From Gulosibacter chungangensis (GTDB lineage Bacteria > Actinomycetota > Actinomycetes > Actinomycetales > Microbacteriaceae), in the NCBI RefSeq assembly GCF_008831155.1, contig NZ_WBKB01000008.1:88445-152444 (forward strand): a stretch of 64,000 bases of DNA, written 5' to 3'. Below, piece after piece: positions 1-13,160 of the stretch. Under the pieces are notes generated by a model. It was not told the origin of the DNA and did no database searches. It saw only the letters and a program-made list of their open reading frames with translations. Position 1 is the stretch's first letter; each line of letters starts with the position of its first letter. The position numbers and the translations under genes are program-made.

Positions 1-1520
<1,520 letters not shown>

Positions 1521-1555
1521 GGGTCGTCGTGCGGGCTGAATAATCCCGCGAGTTT

Positions 1556-1617
1556 TATGCCGCCAGCGTGGGGTCCACGGTTATCTGACCACCGACTCCA
1601 CGCTGGCGGCATATTTT
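1556..1617 (+). terminator. Rho-independent terminator after icd
   Basis: A perfect 16-bp inverted repeat (left arm 1556-1571, right arm 1598-1613) encloses a 26-base loop and is followed by TTTTT. It starts 36 bases after the icd stop codon. Confidence 0.85.
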
Positions 1618-1714
1618 TCCGCGTCGCGGTGCACCGGGTCCTCGGAAGGCGCATCCACCCACCCCGACGCGCACCAGCTCCTCGCGAGGCGCGTCAAGAT
1701 CAAAAATCGGAAAG

Positions 1715-1762
1715 CAATCGGCGGGTCAATGCCTGGGTAGAGGTGCATTGACCCGCCGATTG
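1715..1762. terminator. Second long hairpin upstream of the siderophore operon
   Basis: A perfect 18-bp inverted repeat (1715-1732 and 1745-1762) with a 12-base loop, followed by only a short T-rich tract. It lies 52 bases before the iron box, so it may be a back-up terminator insulating the iron promoter; it shares no sequence with the first hairpin. Confidence 0.55.
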
Positions 1763-1813
1763 TTTATGCGAGAGAATTTTTCCGACATCGCTTGCAGTGA
1801 ACGCTGTCAGTAG

Positions 1814-1832
1814 TAAGGTTAGCCTCCCCTAA
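1814..1832. promoter_or_regulatory. DtxR/IdeR iron box
   Basis: TAAGGTTAGCCTCCCCTAA matches the 19-bp DtxR/IdeR operator (TWAGGTWAGSCTWACCTWA) at 17 of 19 positions; the two mismatches are in the right half. It lies 48 bases before the start codon of the siderophore-binding lipoprotein, where an iron-loaded repressor would block transcription. Confidence 0.85.
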
Positions 1833-1879
1833 TAGTTTCGACAAGGGGTCGGAACAAAATCTTCTCGAAAGGCAACTTC

Positions 1880-2908
1880 ATGCGCCTGAAGCGCTTCGCT
1901 GCAGCCGCAATCGCGGCAGCCCTCATGACCTCACTCGCCGCTTGTGCGAGCGATTCCCCCAACAACACCGAGGAAACCAGCGGTGCCGCATCCGACGGTG
2001 AATTCCCCATCACCATCGAGCACGCCTTCGGCGAGACCGTAATCCCCGAAAAACCCGAAAACGTTGCGACCATTGCTTGGTCGAACCAGGATGTTCCCCT
2101 CGCACTTGGCGTCTCCCCTGTCGGCTTCCCCGCCGCTAGCTGGGGCGTAGAAGACGGCAGCGGCATGCTCGAGTGGACCAAAGCCGCCGTAGACGAACTC
2201 GGCGCCGAGCCGGTGCTCTTCGATGAAACCGACGGCCTCGACTTCGACGCCATTGCGAATACGCAGCCGGATGTCATCCTCGCCGCCTACTCGGGGATCA
2301 CCGAAGAGGAATACAACACCCTCAGCCAGATCGCCCCAACCGTCGCTTATCCCGAAATTGCCTGGACGACCACCTGGCGTGACGTGATCAAGGTCAACTC
2401 GACCGCACTCGGTATGGCCCAGGAAGGCGAGGCCCTGGCCGCCGACCTCGAGGACCTGCTCGCTGAAAAGCGTGCCGAGCATCCCGATATCGAAGGCCTG
2501 ACAGCAGGCTTCTTCTACGGTGGCGACGCGACCGATCTGTCCACGGTGGGCTTCTACAACACCAGCGACCCTCGTTCCGCATACCTCGAGGACCTCGGCC
2601 TTGCGGTCCCCGAGAGCATCGCTGCGACCCAAGACCAGAGCCAGTTCTACACCTCGATCAGCGCCGAGAACGTCGACCAGCTCAACGACGTCGACATCAT
2701 CGTCTTCTACGGTGACCAGGCTGCGCTGGATGCTTGGAAGGCCGATCCGCTGCTCAGCCAGATCCGTGCCGTGCAGAACGACTCAGTCGTGCTGCTTGGT
2801 ACCGACGGCGCGTTTGCGGCTTCGGCAAGCCCCTCGCCGCTGTCGATCCCGGCATACCTCGACGACTACCTCACGTTGATCTCTGAGGCTGCCGCGAAGG
2901 TCCAGTGA
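1880..2908 (+). CDS. Iron-siderophore ABC transporter, substrate-binding lipoprotein
   Basis: The binding protein of a siderophore importer (FepB/FecB/FhuD-type periplasmic-binding fold) captures ferric siderophore outside the membrane. Residues 1-22 form a lipoprotein signal with basic MRLKR, a hydrophobic core and the lipobox LAAC (Cys22). The mature domain has the usual features of the class, including PENVATIAW, which opens the first lobe, and LDDYLTLISEAAAKVQ at the C-terminus. The length, 342 residues, is normal. GAAAGG lies 7 bases before the ATG. It is first in a five-gene run in which each following gene overlaps its predecessor by four bases. An iron box upstream indicates repression when iron is plentiful. 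The siderophore itself cannot be told from sequence. Confidence 0.93.
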   Translation: MRLKRFAAAAIAAALMTSLAACASDSPNNTEETSGAASDGEFPITIEHAFGETVIPEKPENVATIAWSNQDVPLALGVSPVGFPAASWGVEDGSGMLEWTKAAVDELGAEPVLFDETDGLDFDAIANTQPDVILAAYSGITEEEYNTLSQIAPTVAYPEIAWTTTWRDVIKVNSTALGMAQEGEALAADLEDLLAEKRAEHPDIEGLTAGFFYGGDATDLSTVGFYNTSDPRSAYLEDLGLAVPESIAATQDQSQFYTSISAENVDQLNDVDIIVFYGDQAALDAWKADPLLSQIRAVQNDSVVLLGTDGAFAASASPSPLSIPAYLDDYLTLISEAAAKVQ

Positions 2909-3960
2909 CCACTGCATCCATCCCCCGGACCATAGGTCCGGATAACGCTCCAACTGCGCCGCGCGTGCGGGTGCCGAGGGCCCTCATTGCCCTCGGCATC
3001 TGCCTCGCGCTGGTCGCGATTTCAGTCGTACTCTCCGTGGCGTTTGGCGCGCGGCAGGTCAGCTGGGAAGAAATCTTCGTCGGTCTGTTTGGCGAACCAT
3101 CCAGCCTCGGCGAGATCGCAGTGCACGAGCGGGTACCGCGCACCGTGTTCGCACTCATCGCCGGTGCCGCGCTCTCGGTCTCGGGAGCGCTCATGCAGGC
3201 CATCACCCGCAATCCGATCGCTGACCCGGGTGTGCTCGGGATCAACACCGGCTCGTCGCTCTTTGTTGTGGTTGGCATTGTCTTTTTCGGGATTGTCACG
3301 ATCGACCAGTACATCTGGCTGGCGATCATCGGCGGCGCAGCCACCGCGGTGTTCGTCTACGTGATCGGCTCAGTAGGCCCGGGCGGAACGACCCCCATCA
3401 AGCTCGCCCTTGCGGGTGTTGCCACCGCCGCCGCCCTCACCTCAATCATCACCGCAATCGTGCTCCCCCGCCCGAACGCGATGGACACCTACCGGTTCTG
3501 GCAAATCGGCAGCGCCGGCCGCGGCGACTGGGACAATATGCTCACGATCGCACCCTTCCTGATCGCAGGTGCCCTCATCGCGCTGCTTTCCGTCGGCGCA
3601 CTCAATGCCCTCGCACTCGGCGATGAGGCCGCCACCGGCCTCGGCGTCAACGTCACCCTAACTCGCGCTGCCGTCGCCGTCGCTGGCGTGCTGCTCTGTA
3701 CGAGCATCACGGCCGTCGCCGGGCCGATCGGGTTTGTCGGGTTGATGGTCCCGCATGTGATTCGGATGCTCGTGGGGCCGGACCAGCGCTGGTTACTGCC
3801 GCTTTCAGCCCTGGGAGGTGCGGCCCTCCTCACCTTCGCCGACACCCTCGGCCGGGTGCTTGGCCGGCCATCAGAGATCAACGTGAGCATCCTCACCGCG
3901 ATCCTCGGGGCACCGATTCTCATCTTCATCGCCCGGCAAGCAAAGGTGCGTGAACTGTGA
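2905..3960 (+). CDS. Iron-siderophore ABC transporter permease 1 (FecCD family)
   Basis: An integral membrane subunit of the siderophore importer, 351 residues with about nine to ten hydrophobic segments after a short cytoplasmic N-terminus. Family signatures include GALMQAITRNPIADPGVLG near residue 95 and GPIGFVGLMVPHVIR near 275, the loop that contacts the ATPase. The GTG start overlaps the stop of the binding-protein gene (GTGA), indicating translational coupling. It pairs with the second permease to form the BtuC-like heterodimeric channel. Confidence 0.93.
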   Translation: MTTASIPRTIGPDNAPTAPRVRVPRALIALGICLALVAISVVLSVAFGARQVSWEEIFVGLFGEPSSLGEIAVHERVPRTVFALIAGAALSVSGALMQAITRNPIADPGVLGINTGSSLFVVVGIVFFGIVTIDQYIWLAIIGGAATAVFVYVIGSVGPGGTTPIKLALAGVATAAALTSIITAIVLPRPNAMDTYRFWQIGSAGRGDWDNMLTIAPFLIAGALIALLSVGALNALALGDEAATGLGVNVTLTRAAVAVAGVLLCTSITAVAGPIGFVGLMVPHVIRMLVGPDQRWLLPLSALGGAALLTFADTLGRVLGRPSEINVSILTAILGAPILIFIARQAKVREL

Positions 3961-5021
3961 CCGACGACACCAACCACGGCATCCAGGCACCGTCGACGCT
4001 CGAACGCCTCCAGGCCGGCCGTCGCGCCCGCACCGCACGCTTCCTCACCGTGACGATCATCCTCGGCGTGATTGCGATCGCGCTGTGGTGGACCATGGTG
4101 CTCGTCGGCGATGTGATCTATTCCTTCGGGGAAGTCTTCGCCGTGATGCGCGGTGAACAGGTGGCTGGCGCGAGCTTCTCTATCGGAACCCTGCGCATCC
4201 CCCGCGCCACCGCGGGACTGCTCGCGGGCCTCGCCTTCGGGGCTGGCGGGTATCTCTTCCAAACCATTTTGCGCAACTCCCTCGCGAGCCCGGATGTGAT
4301 CGGCATCACCTCCGGAGCGAGCGCCTCGGCGGTCTTCGCGATCCTCGTCCTCGGGCTCAGCGGTGCCGCAGTCTCGGCGATCTCGGTCATCTGCGGCCTC
4401 GCAACGGCGCTGGTGATCTACCTGCTGTCGTCCGGACGCGGCGGGCTCGGATCGCGACTGATCCTGATCGGTATCGGGGTCGCGGCGATGTTCAACGCGG
4501 TGATTTCCTACCTGATGCTGCAGGGCGACGCCTACGACCTGCCCAAGGCCCTGCGCTGGCTCTCCGGCAGCCTCAATGGCATCAGCTGGGACAGCATCCC
4601 GATGCTCGCGATCGCGGTGGTCGTGTTTGGCGGTATTCTGCTCGCCAATGCCTCGAAGCTCGGTCCCCTCGAGCTGGGTGAGGATGCGGCGGTCGCCTTG
4701 GGTGTGCCGGTCAACCGCACCCGTCTCTCGCTGATTCTCGCCGGCGTCGCGCTCGTCGCGTTCGCGACCGCCACCACCGGGCCGATCGCCTTCGTGGCGT
4801 TTCTGTCCGGACCGATTGTGACTCGGCTCGTGCGGCATACCGGCCGATCGCTGCTGGTGCCGTCGGCGTTCATGGGCGCGATTTTGGTACTCGCGAGCGA
4901 CCTGATTGGCCAGTTCGCGTTCACCACCAACTTCCCGGTCGGGGTGATCACCGGCGTACTCGGAGCCCCGTACCTGATCTATCTGCTCGTCCGTCAAAAC
5001 GCTCAAGGAGCATCCACATGA
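3957..5021 (+). CDS. Iron-siderophore ABC transporter permease 2 (FecCD family)
   Basis: The second FecCD-type permease, 354 residues, paired with the preceding one. Recognisable family stretches are GAGGYLFQTILRNSLASPDV near residue 100 and TGPIAFVAFLSGPIVTRLVR near 280. It starts with GTG overlapping the previous stop by four bases, and its own end overlaps the ATPase start by four bases. The alternate initiator, the order binding protein-permease-permease-ATPase, and the length are all typical of Fe-siderophore importers. Confidence 0.93.
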   Translation: MTDDTNHGIQAPSTLERLQAGRRARTARFLTVTIILGVIAIALWWTMVLVGDVIYSFGEVFAVMRGEQVAGASFSIGTLRIPRATAGLLAGLAFGAGGYLFQTILRNSLASPDVIGITSGASASAVFAILVLGLSGAAVSAISVICGLATALVIYLLSSGRGGLGSRLILIGIGVAAMFNAVISYLMLQGDAYDLPKALRWLSGSLNGISWDSIPMLAIAVVVFGGILLANASKLGPLELGEDAAVALGVPVNRTRLSLILAGVALVAFATATTGPIAFVAFLSGPIVTRLVRHTGRSLLVPSAFMGAILVLASDLIGQFAFTTNFPVGVITGVLGAPYLIYLLVRQNAQGAST

Positions 5022-6241
5022 CCCGCAAACCGTTCACCGGTCGCGGTGCTAAACCCGAAAAACCAGCGGCTCCGAGGCTTCTCTCGACCGCCGAGGAAGC
5101 TCCTGGTGAGTCCGCCTTTTCGTCCCTCACTCAAGCTCGCGGGGAGTCCGCTGTTTCATTGCCCGCACAAACTACCGGTGAGGCCGCCGTTTCATCCCCC
5201 GCGCAGTCGGGTGCTTCGGCACGCCGGCAGGCTGTGGCTCGCGAGCTGCAGGCGGTCGAGCTCGCGACCGGCTATGGCAAAAAGACCATTAGCGAGAAAG
5301 TCGATCTGCGCATCCCGGTCGGGAAGATCTCGACGATCGTGGGCGCCAATGCCTGCGGGAAGTCGACGCTGCTGAAGACCCTGGCGCGCATCCAGCAGCC
5401 ACTGTCAGGATCGGTGCTGCTCGATGGCAGATCGATCCGCGAAATCCCCACCAAGCGACTCGCCACAAAACTGGGGCTCCTCCCCCAACAGCCGATCGCG
5501 CCCGAGGGGATGGCGGTCGCTGATCTCGTGGGCCGGGGTCGGCATCCGCACAAGAAACTGCTGCAGAGCCAGAATCGTGAGGATGCGCAGATCATCGCCG
5601 AAGCGCTCGACGTCACCGGCACTTCGGCGCTCGCCGACCGGCCGGTGGATGAGCTCTCGGGCGGGCAGCGGCAGCGCGTGTGGATTGCGATGGCGCTCGC
5701 GCAGCAGACCGATGTGCTGCTGCTCGACGAGCCGACCACGTTTCTGGACCTCGCTAACCAAGTGGAGGTGCTGGATCTGCTGACCGATCTCAACCGATCA
5801 CGTGGGACCACCGTGGTGATGGTGCTGCACGATATTAATCTCGCGGCGCGCTATTCCGACCACATGATTGCGATGCGCGGCGGACAGGTCGTGGCTGCTG
5901 GCGCTCCTGCCGAGGTGGTTACCGAAGAGCGGGTGCGCGAAGTGTTTGGGCTCGAGGCCCAGGTGGTGGTTGATCCGGTTTCGGGTGGGCCGCTGATCGT
6001 CCCTCGTGGACGCCACCATGCGCGATCGGCTGCGGATTCTGCGGCTGCTGCTGCGGCGGAGAATGCTGCGGCGCACGCTGCCGAACGTGCTGCCGGTGCT
6101 GCTGCTGCCGGTGCTCCAGGTGTTCCCGAAGCTGCCGAAGCTGCCGAAGCTGCCGAAGCTGCCGACCATGCTGCTGCACGCGCGAAGCGCATCGATCCTG
6201 TTGAAGTTATTGCCGATTCTGTTGCTGAGGAGATTCCATGA
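5018..6241 (+). CDS. Iron-siderophore ABC transporter ATP-binding protein with extra repeat-rich tails
   Basis: The ATPase that powers siderophore import. Walker A GANACGKST is near residue 109, the signature LSGGQRQRVW near 213, Walker B VLLLDEPTT near 235 and the switch histidine in MVLHDINLA near 268. The catalytic core is normal, but the 407-residue chain is about 140 residues longer than FepC-type proteins. The N-terminus carries three 12-residue repeats (GESAFSSLTQAR, GESAVSLPAQTT, GEAAVSSPAQSG), and the C-terminus is Ala/Glu-rich with four EAA units. An internal start nearer the core is possible, but the overlapping ATG supports the long form. Both tails look disordered and of unknown role. 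Confidence 0.9.
   Translation: MTRKPFTGRGAKPEKPAAPRLLSTAEEAPGESAFSSLTQARGESAVSLPAQTTGEAAVSSPAQSGASARRQAVARELQAVELATGYGKKTISEKVDLRIPVGKISTIVGANACGKSTLLKTLARIQQPLSGSVLLDGRSIREIPTKRLATKLGLLPQQPIAPEGMAVADLVGRGRHPHKKLLQSQNREDAQIIAEALDVTGTSALADRPVDELSGGQRQRVWIAMALAQQTDVLLLDEPTTFLDLANQVEVLDLLTDLNRSRGTTVVMVLHDINLAARYSDHMIAMRGGQVVAAGAPAEVVTEERVREVFGLEAQVVVDPVSGGPLIVPRGRHHARSAADSAAAAAAENAAAHAAERAAGAAAAGAPGVPEAAEAAEAAEAADHAAARAKRIDPVEVIADSVAEEIP
5105..5212 (+). repeat. Three 36-bp tandem repeats inside the ATPase gene
   Basis: Units at 5105-5140, 5141-5176 and 5177-5212 each begin GG[TG]GAG[TG]CCGC and encode 12 residues starting GE[SA]A. They are diverged but in phase, so they lengthen the protein without breaking it. 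Confidence 0.75.
6128..6163 (+). repeat. Four perfect 9-bp repeats (GAAGCTGCC) in the ATPase tail
   Basis: Four exact copies in tandem, encoding (EAA)4. They lie in the Ala-rich C-terminal extension and are a likely slippage site that changes length in multiples of three residues. Confidence 0.85.
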
Positions 6242-7170
6242 CCCAACCGTTCAAGTTCTTCCCCGTTCGAGTGAGCGCGATCCAGGATCTGTCTTCGGGG
6301 TTCCGCCGGTTCACGTTCACCGACCCCTCACTCGCGACCTTTGCCGACCCAGGTTTTGATCAGCGAATCAAGCTCGTGTTCCCGCTTGCCGGCGTGGACT
6401 ATTCGGAGCTGCTCGAGACCACCGACTGGTACGACACCTGGCGGCAGCTGCCTGACGAACGTCGTCATCCACTGCGCACCTACACCACTCGCTATGTCCG
6501 AGCGGCCGACTGCGAGCTCGACGTGGATGTCGTGGTGCACGGTGAAGCAGAAAGTGCTGTGGCGGCGAGCGAGGCGACCGTAGGCCCTGCATCCAGCTGG
6601 ATCGCGAATGCCAAGATCGGTGACGAACTGTTGATCCTCGGGCCGAATGCCGAGTATGACGGTGAGCCCGGCGGTGTCGATTTCGTGCCGCCCGCGCAAA
6701 CCGAGCAATTCCTCATCGCCGGCGATGAGACCGCGGCGCCTGCGATATCGGTGATTCTCGAACAGCTCCCGCGGGAGGCGCGCGGGATCGCCGTGCTCGA
6801 AGTTCCATCGGTGGATGATGCTGGGTATCTGCCGGAGCATCCGGGAATTGAGGTGCGAGTGGTGCCGCGTGCGGATGCCGCGCACGGTTCGGCGCTAGTC
6901 GCCGCGACCCGCGAGGCCGTGGCCGAGATCGCGCCGGAGGGCACCCCGCAATCGGTCGAAGAAATCGATGTGGACTCTGACTTGCTGTGGGAGGTTCCGC
7001 GTCACGCCAAGGGCGGGGCAGCACTCAAACGCACCACGCTGTACGCCTGGCTGGCGGGCGAGGCCGGTGCCGTCAAAACGCTCCGGCGTCACCTGGTGTC
7101 GGAACGCGGCATCGACCGCCGCACCGTCGCCTTCATGGGCTACTGGCGCCTCGGCAAGTCCGAAAACTAG
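6238..7170 (+). CDS. Siderophore-interacting protein (FAD-dependent ferric-siderophore reductase, ViuB/SIP type)
   Basis: A flavin reductase of the SIP family (ViuB/YqjH-like), which releases iron from imported siderophores by reduction to Fe(II) in the cytoplasm. The N-terminal FAD-binding barrel includes RTYTTRYVR near residue 80. The C-terminal NAD(P)H-binding half ends with the family-specific run YAWLAGEAGAVKTLRRHLV and MGYWRLG. The length, 310 residues, is slightly longer than the usual 260-290. The ATG overlaps the ATPase stop by four bases, making it the last gene of the iron operon and implying co-regulation through the iron box upstream. Confidence 0.93.
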   Translation: MTQPFKFFPVRVSAIQDLSSGFRRFTFTDPSLATFADPGFDQRIKLVFPLAGVDYSELLETTDWYDTWRQLPDERRHPLRTYTTRYVRAADCELDVDVVVHGEAESAVAASEATVGPASSWIANAKIGDELLILGPNAEYDGEPGGVDFVPPAQTEQFLIAGDETAAPAISVILEQLPREARGIAVLEVPSVDDAGYLPEHPGIEVRVVPRADAAHGSALVAATREAVAEIAPEGTPQSVEEIDVDSDLLWEVPRHAKGGAALKRTTLYAWLAGEAGAVKTLRRHLVSERGIDRRTVAFMGYWRLGKSEN

Positions 7171-7207
7171 CTGCCGGGTGTGGCGCATACGCCCCACCCC
7201 ACACCAA

Positions 7208-7269
7208 ATACCACCGAAAATATAGTCGACCACTTTCCTGAGAGTGGTCGACTATATTCTCGGTGGTAT
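7208..7269. repeat. 62-bp palindromic repeat, copy 1
   Basis: A nearly perfect palindrome whose ends read ATACCACCGA and TCGGTGGTAT; the arms pair over about 27 bp with one mismatch around a short loop. It sits between the converging ends of the siderophore reductase gene and guaB, so it could act as a two-way terminator. A second copy of identical length is at 12529-12590. Confidence 0.85.
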
Positions 7270-7319
7270 CGCGTCGAGGCTGGGGGTGGTATCGCGTCGA
7301 AGCAGGCGGCGAAAACCGA

Positions 7320-9094
<1,775 letters not shown>

Positions 9095-10309
9095 ATGGAT
9101 CGCGAAGACTTGACCGCCTTGCTCACCACCGAGTCGATGGCGCTACTCGAGCAATTCGCGGAACTCGACACCGCCCGCGATGCGCTCGGCGCGGTCACGG
9201 CCCTGCGCAAGGCGGGGGCGGATACCCGCACGAGCGCCGCGATCCTCACCCAGCTGAAGTTCCGTCGCAAGGCGCGCGGCAAGTTCGGCGAGTTCGCAAA
9301 CCGAATGCTCTTCACCGAAGACGGCCTCGCCCAGGCAACCAGGCTCACCGTCGCGGCGCACCACGGCAATCGATTCCGGCAGGCAGGCACAAGGCGCATC
9401 GCGGATCTCGGTTGCGGAATCGGCGCGGACGCAATGACGTTCGCTGCACTCGGGTTCGAGGTCGTGGCGGTCGAGATGGATGAGGTCACCGCCGCGATCG
9501 CCACCCACAATCTCGCACCCTTCCCGAACGCCGAGGTGCGTCACGGCCGCGCGGAGGAAACAGACCTGTCCGAATTCGACGGAGTCTTCCTCGACCCCGC
9601 CCGCCGAACCGCTCGGGAAGGTGCCACCGAACGCGGCGCATCCAGGCGGCTCGCGAATCCGGCCGATTGGTCGCCCTCCCTCGATTTCGCATTCGGCTGC
9701 GCGCAATTCGATAGGTCGGTCGGCGTCAAACTCGGCCCGGCAATCCCCCACGAGCTGCTCCCCGACGATGGCGAGGCGCAGTGGGTGTCGGTCGGCGGCG
9801 AACTCGTGGAGTGCGCGGTGTGGCTCGGTCCGGCCGCGCGCGAGGGAATACGCCGCTCGGTACTCAGCATCCGCGATGGCGCAAGTCACGAAATCTCCTC
9901 GCGCACCACGGCAGCGGATGCGGTGGATGCGCCGGTCGGCGAGCTCGGTTCCTGGCTCCACGAGCCCGATCCGGCGATCATCCGCGCACGGTTTATTGGG
10001 GATCTCGCCCGGCAGCTCGGCGGTCGGATGATCGCACCCGAAATTGCTTGGATCACCACCTACGAGGAAGTCTCCTCGCCATTCGCGCAGTCCTTCCGGA
10101 TCGTCGAGCAGTTCAAACTCGACAAGTCGCTGCTCAAGCGCGAGCTGAGGTCCCGCGGGATCGGCACCCTCGAAATCAAGGTGCGCGGCGTCGACATCGA
10201 CCCGGCAGAGTTCCGCAAGCAGCTGAGCCTCAAGGGGGATGCATCTGCCACCTTGATTTGCACCCGCGTGGGTGATCGCCGGGTCGCCATCCTCGCCGAA
10301 CGCGCCTAA
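9095..10309 (+). CDS. Class I SAM-dependent methyltransferase with THUMP-like C-terminal domain
   Basis: A Rossmann-fold methyltransferase of unknown substrate. The SAM-binding motif I ADLGCGIGADAMTF is near residue 103, the acidic SAM-ribose contact VEMDE follows, and motif IV is FLDPARR near 165. The C-terminal part, with FKLDKSLLKRELRSRGIGTL and KVRGVDIDPAEFRKQLSLKG, matches the THUMP-like domain of a conserved actinobacterial family, suggesting an RNA substrate (inference). The frame is open further upstream to 9044; I chose the ATG at 9095 (MDREDLTALL) because the residues before it look non-coding and GGTAGAG precedes it. The protein is 404 residues. It stands alone, with repeat-rich DNA downstream. 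Confidence 0.8.
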   Translation: MDREDLTALLTTESMALLEQFAELDTARDALGAVTALRKAGADTRTSAAILTQLKFRRKARGKFGEFANRMLFTEDGLAQATRLTVAAHHGNRFRQAGTRRIADLGCGIGADAMTFAALGFEVVAVEMDEVTAAIATHNLAPFPNAEVRHGRAEETDLSEFDGVFLDPARRTAREGATERGASRRLANPADWSPSLDFAFGCAQFDRSVGVKLGPAIPHELLPDDGEAQWVSVGGELVECAVWLGPAAREGIRRSVLSIRDGASHEISSRTTAADAVDAPVGELGSWLHEPDPAIIRARFIGDLARQLGGRMIAPEIAWITTYEEVSSPFAQSFRIVEQFKLDKSLLKRELRSRGIGTLEIKVRGVDIDPAEFRKQLSLKGDASATLICTRVGDRRVAILAERA

Positions 10310-10338
10310 CCCGCCCGATCGTTGATTACGATGAGCCC

Positions 10339-10439
10339 GCTCGTTGAGTGCGATTAGCCCGCTCGTTGAGTGCCGACCGCAGGTCAACTCCTGCCCGTCC
10401 GTTGGGCGCCGGCCGGAGGCCGGTGTATCGAAACGAACG
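10339..10439. repeat. REP-like intergenic repeat units
   Basis: Contains repeated CTCGTTGAGTGC motifs followed by an inverted CGGCCGGAGGCCG core and GTATCGAAACG. These are degenerate members of the 'gagtagg...cgtatcga' family seen at several gaps in the window. The presence of this family here argues that the coding start of the next gene lies downstream of it. Confidence 0.65.
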
Positions 10440-10485
10440 CGCGCCCAACCTGCGGGCGCTCAGATCTGAGGAATACACTCGCCTC

Positions 10486-12447
<1,962 letters not shown>

Positions 12448-12528
12448 CGCCCCGCTGCTGGCGCCCCACTGCCCGCCGCCCCGCTGCCTGCCGCGCCGCC
12501 GCGCATCCCGCACATCACTCTCGCCGGA

Positions 12529-12590
12529 ATACCACCGAAACTTTAGTCGACTACTTTCGTGAAAATAGCCGAATGCATTCTCGGTGGTAT
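12529..12590. repeat. 62-bp palindromic repeat, copy 2
   Basis: The same length and the same ends (ATACCACCGA and TCGGTGGTAT) as the copy at 7208-7269, and it shares AGTCGACnACTTTC in the left half. Its right arm has diverged, so the inner stem is poor. It again lies between two converging genes (GH15 and groES). Confidence 0.8.
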
Positions 12591-12621
12591 TTCGTGAGGG
12601 ATGACGGAGGCAGCGAGCCCG

Positions 12622-12652
12622 CCCCTCGATACGGCACTACGTGCCTACTCGG
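12622..12652. repeat. REP-like unit downstream of groES
   Basis: CCTCGATACGGCACTACGTG followed by CCTACTCGG is an inverted-orientation member of the intergenic 'gagtagg...cgtatcga' family. Confidence 0.6.
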
Positions 12653-12667
12653 GGAAGGGAGCGACCG

Positions 12668-12707
12668 GAAAAAGATGTGGGCCCCGACCGGAGTCGGGGC
12701 CCACATC
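12668..12707 (-). terminator. Rho-independent terminator after groES
   Basis: On the minus strand a perfect 15-bp GC-rich stem (12693-12707 pairing with 12674-12688) with a 4-base loop is followed by TTTTT. It lies 17 bases after the groES stop codon. Confidence 0.92.
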
Positions 12708-12723
12708 AACGACTGCGAAAGGT

Positions 12724-13017
12724 TTAGAGCACCTTTGCGAGCACGTCGCGTGCCGAGAGGATGAGGTACTCGTTGCCGGAGTACTTAACCTCGGTGCCGC
12801 CGTACTTCGAGTAGATGACCTTGTCGCCTACTGCAACGTCCATGGGGATGCGCTCGCCTTCGTCGTCGAAGCGACCCGGACCAACGGCTACAACTTCGCC
12901 CTCCTGGGGCTTCTCTGCAGCGGTGTCTGGGATGACGAGACCCGAGGCAGTGGTCTGCTCTGCCTGGACCTGCTGGATGACAATGCGATCTTCGAGCGGC
13001 TGGATGTTCACCGACAC
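12724..13017 (-). CDS. groES: Co-chaperonin GroES
   Basis: A 10-kDa co-chaperonin that caps the GroEL cage during protein folding. The 97-residue sequence is complete: [20 protein letters not shown] at the N-terminus, the mobile-loop region [12 protein letters not shown], and the C-terminal [20 protein letters not shown]. The GTG at 13017 is chosen over the upstream in-frame ATG because AAAGAGGT precedes it and family alignment starts there. A CIRCE operator lies about 45 bases upstream, so HrcA repression and heat-shock induction are expected. No groEL follows; a strong terminator does, so groEL must be elsewhere. Confidence 0.96.
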   Translation of the reverse strand: MSVNIQPLEDRIVIQQVQAEQTTASGLVIPDTAAEKPQEGEVVAVGPGRFDDEGERIPMDVAVGDKVIYSKYGGTEVKYSGNEYLILSARDVLAKVL

Positions 13018-13061
13018 TGTTGACCTCTTTCTAGGCGTAACGATGTGTATAAGTTCGAAAG

Positions 13062-13088
13062 TTAGCACTCTCACCCTGAGGGTGCTAA
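13062..13088. promoter_or_regulatory. CIRCE element (HrcA operator)
   Basis: TTAGCACTC, nine spacer bases, then GGGTGCTAA: the CIRCE inverted repeat with one mismatch in the right arm (consensus GAGTGCTAA). It lies 45 bases before the groES start codon. Confidence 0.93.
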
Positions 13089-13160
13089 CTCGAGTCTATG
13101 CGTCGAAGGCTGATGGTGCCACCCGAAGCGATCCTCGCTGTACGCGGATAGCGTACGGAC

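Noticed and set aside
1557..1751. A short frame between icd and the siderophore operon
   Set aside because: It runs through both hairpins and encodes nothing recognisable; better explained as terminator DNA.
3489..5006. A 505-codon open frame opposite the siderophore permeases
   Set aside because: It is very rich in Arg, Glu and His, with no recognisable domain; it mirrors two membrane proteins.
12601..13023. A 140-codon frame opposite groES
   Set aside because: Antisense of groES and its terminator.
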